A stretch of 64,000 nt of DNA from NCBI GenBank assembly GCA_033239005.1, contig BSQZ01000079.1, positions 578,501 to 642,500 of the forward strand, in the 5' to 3' direction. Positions 21,944-32,214 of the stretch are shown here, piece by piece. The notes below the pieces were generated by a model. The model worked only from the letters and a program-made list of their open reading frames with translations, was not told the origin of the DNA and ran no database searches. The DNA is from Lamellibrachia satsuma (lineage: Eukaryota > Annelida > Polychaeta > Sabellida > Siboglinidae). The number at the start of each line of letters is the position of its first letter. The first letter of the stretch is position 1. The position numbers and the translations under genes are program-made.

Positions 21944-23003
21944 TGTGCATGTGATGTATGAAGTGTTACAGTCACCATGTGACTCACCATATGAAGTGTT
22001 GTGGTGCAGTGTTGTAGAGTCACCATGTGATGTATCAAGTGTTGTGTATGTGCCGTGTTGTAGAGTCAATGTGTGATGTATCAAATGTTGTGTGTGTGTG
22101 TGCGCAGTGTTGTAGAGTCACTGTGTGATGTATCAAGTGTTGTGTGTGTGTGTGTGCGCAGTGTTGTAGAGTCACCATGTGATGTATCAAGTGTTGTGTA
22201 TGTGCCGTGTTGTAGAGTCAATGTGTGATGTATCAAATGTTGTGTGCAGTGTTGTTACTTGTACAGTCAATGTGTGATGTGTCAAGTGTGTGTGTGCAGT
22301 GTTGTACAGTCACCATGTGATGTATCAAGTGTTGTGTGTGTGTGTGTGTAGTGTTGTACAGTCAATGTGTGATTTATCAAGTGTATGTAAAGTGTTGTAG
22401 AGTCACCATGTGATGTATGAAGTGTTGTGTGTGCAGTGTTGTAAAGTCATTTTGTGATGTATCAAGTGTTATGATGTGCAGTGTTGTAGAATCACTGCAT
22501 GTTGTATGAAGTGTTGTGATGTGTAGTATTGTAGAGTCACCACGTGATGTATCAAGTGTTGTGTGTACATGGTTGCAGAATCACTGTGTGATGTATCAAG
22601 TGTTATGGGTACAGGGTTGTAGAGTCAAAACATGATGTATCAAGTGTTGTGTGTACAGGGTTATAGAGTCAAAGCGTGATGTATCAAGTGTTGTGATGTG
22701 CAGTTATGTAGAGTCACCGTGTGATGTATCAAGTGTTTGTGTGCAGTGTTGTAGAGTCACAGTGTGATGTATCAAGTGTTGTGTGTGTGCAGTGTTGTAG
22801 AGTCACCGCGTGACTACAGCAGTTGTCCATCTCACTCAAGCTCTGGTGTGTCCAGCAGTAGTCTGTTGTCCTCGGACTCTGACAGCAGTAACCCTGCTTC
22901 TGCACGCTGCTACAGCTCATTTGAGGAGCTGCCGCTAGATGGCCCCTCATCACCTGTGAGGTGCCACACATCGACACTTTGCCAGAAGATGGAGAAAGGC
23001 TGA
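11414..23003 (+). CDS. CARD plus TRADD-N-like adaptor protein, eight-exon gene model
   Basis: Eight open segments with GT-AG borders join without breaking phase: 11414-11489, 11720-12001, 12884-12991, 14210-14704, 14991-15031, 15418-15482, 20999-21069, 22801-23003. The sum is 1341 nt, 446 residues plus stop. A Ser/Gly-rich start is followed by a CARD (about residues 30-118), a linker with RPAPRR and EEEAEEEDG, a TRADD-N-like module (about 250-318) and a Ser-rich tail. CARDs form homotypic death-fold contacts in caspase, RAIDD, NOD and APAF1 pathways. I infer a cytosolic adaptor in cell death or innate immunity. No NTPase, caspase or leucine-rich repeat region is visible. Exons 2-5 are firmer than exons 1, 7 and 8. 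The gap between exons 6 and 7 has filled with a LINE and other debris. Annotated by inspection of splice signals only. Confidence 0.6.
11720..12001 (+). CDS. CARD gene exon 2: CARD domain
   Basis: The exon begins after TAG (11718-11719) and ends at donor GAG|GTGAGA. It encodes essentially the whole CARD: KHHKQLLGENRNRLVENMF (helix 1), DDILNLLVSNKVLSGRDV (helices 2-3, with the usual L..L......L...D), KGNIDAMNECLLDFLVRK (helix 4), AFMEFVNALRSTDQGHVASL (helices 5-6). The L..NR..LV and D.V.R.L...G.L spacing matches the CARDs of RAIDD/caspase-2-type proteins. G+C and codon use are clearly higher than in surrounding intron DNA. Confidence 0.85.
12034..12235. repeat. 34-bp minisatellite, left block
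   Basis: Nearly identical copies of a 34-bp unit (core GTCTGAGCTAGATGACAG) in the intron directly after the CARD exon. The first copy starts 32 bp past the donor. Confidence 0.95.
12272..12391. mobile_element. Palindrome made of two Penelope-like 3' ends
   Basis: Arms of about 55-60 nt (TAATTACCTCTCAAGAAAC at one end, GTTTCTTGAGAGGTAATTA at the other) meet at GACTGC-atctc-GCAGTC (12320-12336). Both the outer and central motifs match the 3' terminus of the Penelope-like element at 5655-5725. One arm carries about six extra bases. It sits inside the 34-bp minisatellite. Confidence 0.8.
12392..12481. repeat. 34-bp minisatellite, right block
   Basis: The same unit as at 12034-12235 resumes immediately beyond the palindrome. 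Confidence 0.9.
12884..12991 (+). CDS. CARD gene exon 3: charged linker
   Basis: Acceptor GCCTTAG, donor AAG|GTACTT, phase 1 at both ends. It encodes a basic stretch (HRRTSERPAPRR) and then an acidic one (VEEEAEEEDG); likely disordered. Confidence 0.7.
13828..14030. repeat. 50-bp tandem repeat, four copies
   Basis: Four essentially identical 50-bp units (core ATTTCATCTGTTGTGTCTCC) in the intron before exon 4. The perfect copies imply recent amplification. Confidence 0.95.
14210..14704 (+). CDS. CARD gene exon 4: TRADD-N-like domain
   Basis: Acceptor CAACACAG, donor CTG|GTGAGC, phase 1 at both ends, 165 codons. It begins with an acidic stretch (SDEEDEDI) and a basic one (PAKRSAKESR, possibly nuclear-localising), then helices. 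The last 70 residues carry GSVVFCVMCPTLEALDDLW, SGKLRQMFLDAYIRDE and VTINVTVDRTEWQRC. This beta-alpha pattern, with a conserved L..LW...SG.L and a terminal VT..V....W..C strand, resembles the TRADD-N-like module found at the end of many invertebrate immune and death proteins. The assignment is from memory of the pattern. It is the best-supported coding exon of the gene after the CARD. Confidence 0.8.
14991..15031 (+). CDS. CARD gene exon 5
   Basis: 41-nt exon, acceptor TTGTAG, donor CCA|GTGAGT. Joined to exon 4 it reads GVPFVMPAVDVPAP, a hydrophobic linker. Confidence 0.6.
15418..15482 (+). CDS. CARD gene exon 6
   Basis: Acceptor GGTTTCAG, donor CAG|GTGAGT, phase 0 to 2. Encodes EVDGDCQLEHVQLKKSHEPE, then V. 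Confidence 0.65.
15620..15960 (+). mobile_element. Palindromic MITE, copy 1 (left half)
   Basis: Shares TCATGGTTTTGG, AATCAAGAATATCAC and TTCTAAAAGTGGGAGATT with copies at 25190-25660 (inverted) and 51780-52390. The right terminus is missing here. Confidence 0.65.
16130..16632 (+). promoter_or_regulatory. CpG-rich patch with a possible first exon
   Basis: Much richer in CpG than its surroundings. An open stretch ends at a strong donor AGT|GTAAGT (16631). It could be an alternative promoter and first exon leading to the coding-like patch at 17064-17560. Weakly supported. Confidence 0.3.
17064..17560 (+). pseudogene. Unrecognised Cys-rich coding patch, broken
   Basis: After a TTTTTTCCAG acceptor the sequence has coding character but no single open frame. 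One frame gives WKFGYADILEEIGVPRFL, then VVDETDADGD and CALCRKHTLHPSC before a stop near 17344. Another gives FCTSCDKVINATL. The first frame later gives ESLCSKCRPARWARK. Pairs of CxxC suggest a zinc-binding module split by at least two indels. It lies in the intron between exons 6 and 7 of the CARD gene and could even be an alternative exon (phase 2 would fit at 17112). I do not recognise the family. Confidence 0.4.
17735..20520 (+). mobile_element. Decayed jockey/CR1-like LINE
   Basis: Very A+T-rich. The endonuclease comes first (SSNIHSINAKFDELEIF, CLQETR, GGLIIYVD; 17740-18264), then RT with block A FSIFIDFSKVFDTTDHS (19378-19430), block B GVPQGSIFCPLLF near 19560, block C YADDTTLF near 19640, and C-terminal pieces to about 20514. 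Catalytic aspartates survive but many stops and shifts break the frame. It lies in the long intron between exons 6 and 7 of the CARD gene, same strand. Confidence 0.85.
20361..20407. repeat. Perfect 22-bp inverted repeat, 3-nt loop
   Basis: CTTTTGGGGTATTATTAATA + AC, then CAC, then its exact reverse complement, inside the C-terminal part of the LINE. Confidence 0.95.
20690..20850. mobile_element. AATTACAAT-rich end, probable left part of a hAT-like MITE
   Basis: Words such as TCAATTACA, TTCAATTACAAT and ATAATTGAAATTG recur here. The 8 bp before it (GTGCATGC, 20682-20689) match 7 of 8 with those after the right end at 21898. Confidence 0.4.
20999..21069 (+). CDS. CARD gene exon 7 (provisional)
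   Basis: Acceptor CACTTGCAG, donor ATAG|GTGAAT. Only one frame is open and it is the phase left by exon 6. Encodes VEPETGRLQCLHLILNDPVV, then LPI. It lies between two MITE-like ends, which lowers certainty. Confidence 0.5.
21700..21898. mobile_element. Right end of an AATTGTAATTG-type hAT-like MITE
   Basis: Dense AATTACAATTA and AATTGTAATTG words end in GAACCCAACCCTG, i.e. a CAGGGTTGGGTTC terminus in reverse complement, similar to the ends at 5317 and 7353. Confidence 0.6.
21899..21950. repeat. (GTGC)n microsatellite
   Basis: About 11 GTGC/GTGCG tetramers directly abutting the MITE end. Confidence 0.95.
21955..22800. repeat. Irregular 45-65-bp tandem array leading into an exon
   Basis: Units of the form AGTGTTGTAGAGTCACC-ATGTGATGTATCAAGTG-TTGTGTGTG, variable in length through the GT run. 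The last copy flows straight into the final CARD-gene exon, whose acceptor TGTTGTAG|AGTCACC is part of the repeat unit. Confidence 0.85.
22801..23003 (+). CDS. CARD gene exon 8, Ser-rich C-terminus
   Basis: After GTTGTAG the frame fits exon 7 (phase 1). It encodes SPRDYSSCPSHSSSGVSSSS, then LLSSDSDSSN, and ends CHTSTLCQKMEKG before TGA at 23001-23003. Low-complexity, probably disordered and a target for phosphorylation. It could belong to another gene if the long intron is wrong. Confidence 0.55.
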
Positions 23004-23173
23004 ATTTCTGGAGCAGTGTGTGTACTGCCTGGTGCTATGTTGAGAGCCTCCTGTGTTAAGTATATATGTGGCATAGAACTTTTACTGAGACAGTATGCCA
23101 CATAACAGCAGGCATGAATCAAAATTAGAAAGTCTGATTTTAACTGCCAAATACGTTCTTGTTATACCGGTGC

Positions 23174-24732
23174 CATATTCATCCTAATAAGCATACGCCT
23201 TAAAAAATGTACACAAAAACATTTCAGGAAATTCGTTCCAATAAGCGTGCACCTAAGTTTGTAGATCAAGACAATGTCGACGACTCACTCGGATGACGGG
23301 CGGCCAAGGGCACGCAGCTGGCTAATGCCACTCGACGATGACGACGTATAACCGATGACTGAAGAAACCACATTGTAATGTTGTTTTCTACCTCTTGCAA
23401 TCACATATTAATTTCAGGGTTAATATCAGAATGACATGAAATAGACTAGATCTGTGGAACACACTTCCCGTTACCATTAGCGTTAAGTCGGCCGGAAATA
23501 TAGTAACATTTTCCCGCCGACTAAAAACCCACCTGTTTAAACTCGCTTATAGTCCATAGCTCATCAGCTTACCAATCCCACTGTTAACGACTAGAACTGT
23601 CTAACCCTCTTGTTTTGATGCACTGCTCAGCTTGGGTTTCCTGAAGATTGTAGCGCAACAGAAGTTTTTTGTGTTATACAAATCTACGTTGGAGTATCAT
23701 TAGCCTCGATTATCAAGGCTCCGCCTGTGGCGCCACATCTTTGCCTGGATGCAGAGGGTGGTTTTCATTGTGACGGAAATTATGTATGCATTCTGATTCA
23801 GAGTGCATACATAATTAGCTAATTACGATGTCATCCGGGCATTTGACTAATTCACAAGATAAGAGTTAACTTTTATCAGTTGATACGATGCAATTTGAAT
23901 TAGCTTTAAACTTTGATTATATTGGCACAACTCTCTGACTAAAAAGTTAAATCAAGCAAAAAAAATGTTTAGTGTAGCATCTCGATAATGACACTGATTG
24001 GCTGTTAGCGCTTCACGGGAATGCCTACACCGAGTGGAGTGGTGACAGTGGGTAACAACGAGACCACGCCTCTGAGGCCAGACTCTCTTCTCGGCGGATT
24101 CATGAAGCCGAGCGAGAGTCGGATAAGCGAGACTACAGCACCATCAGGTGGAGTAGTGTAACATAATTTCCTGGGGACTGTTACTTATTTTAAATGAAGC
24201 ATACAATGAGTTTCAGTGGTTAACTTATATGCGGCTAGTTGGCGTTTCCGCATAATTCAAATTGCCTCGATCTTTGAAACTTTCAATCTCAAAATGCATC
24301 TAGACTGACAATGTAATAGTAAGTATTATTAATATTCTTTAATCTTTATTTATGTAGTGTTTTACCGTCAGAAATTGTATAAAACGGTATTTGAAAACGC
24401 TGCATCACCGCCAAGTCTCCGACTCGACTGGCCTTCACACTTGCCAATCAACGTAATTGTTCAGTTTGAGAGGCGAGTGGCATTGTGACAGTATATTTAT
24501 TAGTATTGATAACATATTGGCCGAGCTTCATTTTGTTAGTTAGACACAAGTGGGATTTTTTTTGTGATTTGTGTATGCAAGGTTAAATAAATCCTCATTT
24601 TTGTATGATGCTACGTTGCCACGGAATTGAGCGATGCCCAAAGTTGGCACATGCAACCATGCTACATGGATTCACTAAAAAAAATGGGGGTGTGCGCTTA
24701 TTAGAGCATGTATGCTTATTAGGATGAATATG
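23174..24732. mobile_element. TIR element with iterated AATAAGC motif
   Basis: Perfect 22-bp inverted ends ATATTCATCCTAATAAGCAT + AC at 23175-23196 and 24710-24731. Just inside each end a second AATAAGCG word repeats (near 23250; near 24695). No transposase frame. The interior holds a LINE tail at 23420-23720. Target duplication not resolved. Confidence 0.75.
23420..23720 (+). mobile_element. LINE 3' end fragment (C-terminal LWNTLP motif)
   Basis: Encodes RLDLWNTLPVTISVKSAG and SRRLKTHLFKLAYSP, the closing motif of CR1/jockey-type ORF2 proteins, followed by a short 3' untranslated part. Confidence 0.7.
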
Positions 24733-25189
24733 ATATGCTATCTACATCATTGTAAATATGCTTTTAGTGTTATAGCAACACTTGTGTTGATGGAATGTTA
24801 GTTACTTTATCACATTACATGTTAATAGGACTCATTATTTGTTATTAAAACTGACAGGTTTTCTTTCTACAGTGTGAATTGTAGAAATAAAGTATATAAG
24901 TGTATGATGGTTAAAATAAGGTGTGTAGATGCCAGTGGTGTAGTTGTCACCCTCAAGTAGTTTGTGTGGCCACTGTAATCCTGGTGTACAAGTACATGGT
25001 GTCATGTTGTCTGGTTCAGGGACACAGAAATCTAAATGAAACAAAGTACCACATTTCAGGAGTGCTGTCAGATGGGGAAGGGTAACCAGGGAAATCAGGG
25101 TGGTTCCATAATTTATTTATATTCAAAAATGATGTATTGCAGTGTAATGTAGTGTTTATGCACTATTATAAAAGCTTAAAATGTCCCAT
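24733..25189. other. Unassigned A+T-rich spacer
   Basis: No gene or repeat recognised. Confidence 0.4.
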
Positions 25190-25660
25190 TCTATCTACCT
25201 CTCTGAAATGTGGGGATACACACCAAGAATATCACACCAATTTTTTACTACGAAAACCTTGTAGAACACACATCTTAATTTCAAGGGCTGCGCCCTACTG
25301 TTAGATAACCCTATGTCACGAGTGTCGAGTCTAGCAAAATTCGCTCACCAAATGAAAATATATTTTTATGCACCTATTCTTATATTTGCCAATTTGATAT
25401 GGGTATGCTGTTTGCATCCAAACTTATGTAACATATTTGTTTACTAAACTAGTCCTCTTTCTGACAAAATAACATGCAAGCATGTGCGTATTGGTCTCAC
25501 TGGTTAACATGTCAGTGCTCAGTCAACTGGAGAAATGACCGGAATCTCCCACTTTTAGAACACATTCTGAGTAAACCAGTGGCGTGATATTCTTCATTTT
25601 AGGTTTTATTATCTCATAAGTGCATGGCCCTAAAACCATGACTTTTGTTTCACTTTTTAA
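25190..25660 (-). mobile_element. Palindromic MITE, copy 2
   Basis: Reverse-complement relative of 51780-52390. Shares the stretches around ATCTCCCACTTTTAGAACAC, CACCAAATGAAAATATATTT and AAAACCATGACTTTTGTTTC. Confidence 0.75.
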
Positions 25661-26435
25661 TGGATATCTGATTGTGTGCATGAGTGTGTGTTCTACTTTA
25701 TTGGGTTAAGTTACTATTATAGTTATTGTGGAAATAGTTTTATTTAGGAATATGTCATTTCACTGTTGGCTATGTTCTTGAGTGGAAAGAAATATCATCA
25801 CTCCTTTTTTCTATTTTCAGACAAACATAACATTCTCTGCTTAATCAGTATGTACTGTACATATATCCTTTAGACAAAATGACATGTACAGAAACATGCA
25901 CATACAACTTCACAAACACACATACATGAGAACTGCTATAAGAATGTGTATGTATGTGTTGTCTTGCATGCATTTGTGCACCGTATCCTCACTCAGTGCT
26001 TTTACATTGTACATATCAGTCGAGTTTGTTTTGTATGATGGTTGTGTTTCTGTTAGTGCTTTATGAAAGTAAGTTTTATGAGGTTCCATACTCAAAAATG
26101 TATTCTGAGTTAGACAGTTATTTTATTCCGTGTCACCATTTTCAACCCTTACACATAACATGTCACCTTTCCCTTAATATGTGCCATGCATAAGAATATG
26201 TTCTGTTTCTCTATGTCCTTGTCATGCGATCCTGCTATGGGCAATACATGGGACTATTACTAAAGTAGCTATACAGTGTCTTGATCATTGTGTATGGTAT
26301 TACAACGTGTCACCTTACTCATTGGTGTAGCTTTTAGTATTATGTATTGGGAATTAAGCATATATTTTTTTAATTGTCTAATTCTTGGAGGCATTTCATA
26401 CACTGTGGGACCAACACTGGTATGTGGAGTTGTGT
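25661..26435. other. Unassigned A+T-rich spacer
   Basis: No convincing gene. Small open frames here lack protein-like composition. Confidence 0.4.
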
Positions 26436-26439
26436 ATAG

Positions 26440-26602
26440 TCATACAAAGTGTGAACTAAAGTTGTGTTTTATAGCATGAACAGATGAACATTGTCATACA
26501 AAGTGTGAACTAAACATGTGTTTTATAGCATGAACATATGAACATTGTCATACAAAGTGTGAACTAAACATGTGTTTTATAGCATGAACAGATGAACATT
26601 CA
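26440..26602. repeat. 54-bp tandem repeat, three copies
   Basis: Three units of TCATACAAAGTGTGAACTAA followed by a TTTTATAGCATGAACAGATG-type half. Confidence 0.9.
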
Positions 26603-27738
26603 TCACAGGAATTGCTGCACATCACATGTGCATTTTAACTGTTTTGCTTATCAAAGGCAGCAAAATGGCATTATTTCAGCGTTGTTACGCAAGATGTATT
26701 GCAATTTAAAGTGCCATTCACATAAAACTGAGGACTCTCTTGTAAAGTGTAACTTCTTGTCAGTTGTTAGAAATAAAGTATGTGCGATATGACATCCCTT
26801 GTGGAGTAGCATGCAAAGTGCACGTGCATATCACTTGTGTTATGAGGAGATGTAAATTGGGTTTGTAAATACAAAATTTAAATCCAATAATATTTTGGAA
26901 GTACTGGTACTGTGTAATTCGATTTTCGTCAAACAAATTGAATTGTTTTATATATGATGGAAGCAACAGAAAATATGACTTTGTCAATGCAGACACAGAC
27001 TGGTAATGCATAGATTAACAAGTATCAAGTTCAAAGTTTTGTTGGATGATTTTACCAATTATTCTGGATTAGGTTTAGTAAGTCAATCATATCCATCATG
27101 TCACTGGATTTATTTCTGTAAGTCCTGTCTGTTAGCTAGCTATTTATAGATAAACATTAATGGTGAGTGATCAAATGAATTATGCAGCATTATGAGAAGT
27201 ATAGCCTTAAACAATATTTCTCATTGTCAGTAGTTGAATATATGACTGATATTGACCAAAGTAAAGGTTATTTTGGTGAATTTACAATATTATTTTGAAG
27301 TTGGTTGTGATTTAATTTTAATGATAACTCCAGACTTTGACACTAGACCTAGAGAGCCATAAGCACGTACGCACGTGACTCCACATCAGTATGGCAAACA
27401 AATATTGTAAAAATCCAACCCGCCCCCAGAAATGTAATGGTTCATCCTTAATCTGGCTGGCATCCATCCATCGTGGAGAGCAAGCATGAATCAAACAGCT
27501 GATTAGGGCCTAAACCCGGCGCCATCTACACTCACTGCAATGGACACAATGTTAACTTGACTATTGTGCATGCTAGCAAAGAGCGATCTGTTAGAAGTAT
27601 GATGGAAACAGTATTGCAGATCGCATTCTTATTCAACTACTCAGCCCAGAGGTTGAGTGTCTTTCATGTTGAGCTTGGGTTAGGCGAGGATGAACAAGCT
27701 CGTACGAACAATAACACTAATCTGCCAGATGTGTCTTA
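26603..27738. other. Unassigned spacer
   Basis: A+T-rich, with a somewhat GC-richer stretch at 27340-27560. No gene assigned. Confidence 0.4.
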
Positions 27739-27740
27739 AT

Positions 27741-27800
<60 letters not shown>
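27739..27800. repeat. (TA)n microsatellite
   Basis: About 30 uninterrupted AT dinucleotides. Confidence 0.95.
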
Positions 27801-28469
27801 TAGAAAATTCTCCCAAAAAATCAGTTGTCACGTGCGCAACCGGAAGTAGCAACACTTACACTAATATAACTACAAAAAGACGTTTCGTCAGAGTATGCCA
27901 CTACACAAAAATGCTATGCGTGGTAAGAACTAACTATAATTAACTAAAAGTCATACTTACTTAGCTTAAATGCGTTAACATGCAACTAGAAGTGGTATTT
28001 ACTTTGCTAAGAAAGCGTTAACATGAAACTAAATTCCACTTCCGGTTGTTAAACTAAATTCCTACTTAGTTATGGTGGTGGTGGTGGTGACTGGCTGCAT
28101 GTAGATGCGACTCTTTCGGTTGGTAGTCCATACACGCGCGACGGTATACAGCACGCTACACACCAACACTCGTACGAGGATAGTGTCACATATGTAAGTT
28201 TGGCTGGGTAATATGCGGCCAACCAATGGACATACTCATTAGGTTCTGCGTGGGTATTTGTGCAACTACAATCATTCAACAACAATGGCAAATCGTAAAA
28301 GATTTCCCGTTTAATAACACACAATGGAAGCAGCTAGTATTGTTACAATCCCACATCAAGAATGATTTACAGTCCCACGTCAAGAATGATATACGTATTC
28401 GGCGAGTGCAGTCTTGCGTTACGCATTGCAGGTGGCGCGAGATTGAGGAGGGGAGAACTGACATGAACA
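27801..28469. other. Unassigned region left of the gypsy fragment
   Basis: Contains a (GGT)n run at 28072-28091 and a CpG-bearing stretch at 28100-28240. It may include the other flank of the retroelement, but no LTR match to the right end was visible. Confidence 0.35.
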
Positions 28470-30681
28470 CTATATTGACTCTGATGGAAGGCCATTTGGT
28501 ATATCACCTGCGCCAGAGTACTTTCAACAGCGTCTGCATCAGGCACTTGAGAATATCCATGGTGTGTTCCTGATAGCTGACGACATTCTCGTGGCAGGAT
28601 GTGGTGAAACAACCGCTGACGCAGAGGCGGATCACGACATCAAGATGGCACAGCTCCTAGACAGATGTCATACCAACAACATCAGACTCAACAAAGACAA
28701 ACTACACTGGAAGAGTAGTGAGGTGGCGTACATGGGCCATCTGATCACCGCCGAGGGCCTGAAACTGGATCCTGCGAAACTAGAGGCGATAGCTCAAATG
28801 CCTCAACCAGACGACAAGAAGGCAGTTCAGCGCCTAATGGGAATGGTCAGATCTTCAAAAGTTCGCTAGAGGAATGTCAAACATCACTCAGCCACTAAGA
28901 GACCTGACCAAAACAGACAGTGACTTTCTCTGGGAAAATTCAGTGCACGGAGCAGCGTTTGAGAAGATCAAACAGATATTGTCACAATTAAGCTCCCGTT
29001 CTCAGCTATTACGATCCAGCACTAGCGCTAACACTACAATGGGATACGTCCGAGGGTGGCCTTGGAGCTTGCATACTACAAAACGATCAGTCCATCGCGT
29101 ATGCCTCCAGAGCACTGACAGATGCAGAAGGGAGGTATGCACAAATTGAGAAAGAAATGTTGGTTATCATCTTTGGGTTGGAGCGTTTCGACCAGTACGT
29201 ATACGGAAGACCTGTCTTGGTAGAATCAGACCATAAACCACTTGAGATGATTCACAAGAAGGCCTTGCAAGCAGCACCCAAATGTCTGCAGAAATGCCAC
29301 ATAGTCTACATAAAAGGCCAGCACATGTACATTGCTGATACTCTCAGCCGAACATATCTGCAAGGAAATTACCAGCGTGAAGCCGTAGAGGAGGAACTCG
29401 AAACGGTTCACATGGCCGACTACCTGCCTATCTCAGACGGCTGCCTGCCTATCTCAGACGGCAGACTCAAAGAGATACAACGCAACACAGAGTCAGACGA
29501 CACACTAAAGACTTTGAAAAATGTCATTCTGCAAGGGTGGCCCGAGAAACGTCGGCTACCAACGATGATAACTCAGTATGGCATACGGGATGAACTGGCA
29601 GCTCAAGATGGCGTCATGTGCAGAGGAAATCGATGTGTCATACCATCCTCACATACTCGAGAGACTACACGAGTCACACTTGGGCATATAGGCTACCATG
29701 CGCAGAGCCCGAGAGTATGTGTACTGGCCAGGAATGTGCACACAAATCAAAGACTACACATAAAAATGTGACATATGCTGTGCATACCAAAGTGCTCGGA
29801 CAAAAGAGACTTATCTCACATCATGACCCTGATTGCCCATTGGCGAAGGTAGGCACCGACCTCTTTGAGTGCAATGACCGTGACTATCTAGTGACAGTCG
29901 ACTACAACAGCAGCTTTTTGAGATCAACAGACTCCACAGTAAGACAGCAGCAGCCATCATCCCTAAATTGAAGCATCAGTTCACAAGACATGGAATACCT
30001 GACATGGTAGTTTCAGACAATGGTCCTCCATACAACTCACATGAATTCAAGGAGTTCGCTGCCAAGTACGGTTTCGATCACATAACCAGCCCACCAGGAT
30101 ACGCGCCATCAAATGGAAAAGCGGAAAGCGCTTTAAAAATTGCCAAGAAGCTGATGATAAAAGCGAAAGAAGCAGAAGCAGATCCATGTCTGGCTCCGCT
30201 GGACTATCACAACACCCCAACAGAAGGCATGAGTAGTTCACCAGCCCAAAGACTACTTGGCAGAAGGACAAAAACAACTCTACCAACTGCTAAGAAACTC
30301 AAAACAATCACGAACACACTGACAAAACTGGGTGAGAAAAGAATGAGGCAAGCCACCTACTATAACCGCAATGCAAAGGACATCATTGAAAAAGGTGATG
30401 TAGTGTGTATCAAACCTGCGAAGTACAGCAAACATTGGCAGAAAGCAACCGTACAGCGACAAGTGAACGTGAGATCGTACGACGTCGAGACAGACTACGG
30501 TTCGGTCTTCAGACGCAACAGGAGACACCTGCGACAGACCACCACACCGCCTGCAATCCCTGAAATAGAACCACAAATAGGTCTACCACCAGAAACAGAT
30601 GACACGACATGCGTTGCCAGTACGACAAGTGGAATCATACCTCAGTTACACGTCCTGGTGTGTTACGAATGTAGGGCATAG
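28470..30681 (+). mobile_element. Ty3/gypsy-type pol, decayed (RT, RNase H, integrase)
   Basis: RT begins inside the palm, in shifted frames: RPFGISPAPEYFQQRLHQAL (about 28490-28550), then IADDILVAG. RNase H: ESDHKPLEMIHKKAL and HMYIADTLSRTYL (29157-29400). Integrase core: VVSDNGPPYNSHEFKEFAAK and PSNGKAESALKIAKKL (29968-30681), followed by SPAQRLLGRRTKT, typical of K02A2.6-like elements. Gag, protease and the RT fingers are missing. At least five frame breaks make it non-functional. The integrase half is the best preserved and remains open for 237 codons. Confidence 0.9.
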
Positions 30682-31150
30682 TAATTTTAGGTATGTGTTA
30701 TTAAAAAAAATCATATCATCTGACATAACTGCATTTGACCAGGCACATTGGCAGGTTTGCTGGTAGAACATGTTGGCAGTGTAACTGTGGATTTTTAGAT
30801 GATTTCAATAGGCGGAAGGATTTTTGGCAATTTTTTCGCCACAAGGCACGTGTGTGTAGTAATTCATGCAGAAATTAGTAAACATTGACGGGTGTGGCAC
30901 GTTCAGGCATTTTAAAAGAGTTAGAAATATGTGATTTTAACTAAACTCGACCAGCATGTCAATGAGTGAGATGATGACAACGGCAGGTAAGAAGTTTCTG
31001 AATTTTTTATGGTTTCGTTTTCTTATAATGAACGTTAACATGGTCGCCAATGGGAAACGTAACAGGAGGCTGAACCCAAGTGCTACTCCAGTTCGACGGA
31101 GCGTCACACAGCCGTACCAGATCCCCTGATACTGCAACTCCGCCAATAGT
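30661..31150 (+). mobile_element. Downstream end (probable 3' LTR) of the gypsy-type element
   Basis: Begins TGTTACGAATGTAGGGCATA directly at the end of pol. A diverged copy of this region, including the last bases of pol, lies inverted at 36865-37415. No left LTR was found in the window. Confidence 0.6.
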
Positions 31151-32214
31151 TGAGAGGCGCAGTGGTAGACACGTGAGGAGGCCGGCGCATCTGAAGGATT
31201 TCGTATAATTGCATAACAAGGGCATAATAATCCCTTAAGTTATGTGAATAGTCGATCATGTCAAGATATTTGATTAACCGCTAATGCTTTAATTTTTATA
31301 TTAATATTGATATAATATTTGTTTCTTTTATTGATTATAGGCAATAATCAGAATGCAGACAGTATTCTTGAGAACGCTCAACAACAATCTTATGTAATAT
31401 GCTTTTGTTGACATAATTATACAGTGCATATTTTCCATTGAACAATTTAAGTACATTGTTCCTGTAGACTAGTATTTTGGCTAGCATTTTATTTTTTGTA
31501 AACAAAGGCAGATGTAGCGATAGCTGATCTAGCGATATTTGTAGCGTAGACTATCTGCGACGACACACTGCAATGTCAATGACGGCATAGTCTTAGATAA
31601 AATAAACGCTGTTGTGTTTCTATTCCTACTTAACACGAGTAAACACAAATGAAACATATCCTAGTTTCATACATACTTATTACCGAAACATTATCACTGC
31701 CTACGTATGCATTCTTGGTTGATGATTTAATGTATGTTAGCGTTGCAAAGGATTTGTGTTTGTCTGTTTGTTTATTAATATAATTATCAAGATTGATTCT
31801 TAATTATGGTCATCATAGTACAAGTTTTCCAATGACCTGGAATTACATTGTAGTACATGTACACATACTATTGCGATTACTAGCTGTTATAATCAAGTGT
31901 GCTATTACATAATAAACGGATCATTGAAGCACGTAAGCGGTCTTAATAAACTGCAAAATCCTAACACATTAAAACTAGTCTTTATTATACATATATGATA
32001 TACTGAAGGTTCACATCCACCTTTTACCAGGGATGGATGTTTAGTAGGTGGGTCATGTTTTTCTCCATGGCCGGAGGGGCAAGTTTTATTTTGACTTTAA
32101 AATACACTAGGTTGCAAATGATTACAGTTTGCCTTTAAAAAAATGGAAATCCAGACCCCTCTTAGATTTGTGCATCCAAATGAATTTATACCTAGGCCCT
32201 AGCTATGCCCCTGA
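31151..32214. other. Unassigned A+T-rich spacer
   Basis: No gene recognised. Confidence 0.4.

Noticed and set aside
21878..22977. Minus-strand His/Thr/Ser-rich frames
   Set aside because: Shadows of the GTGC microsatellite and the tandem array.
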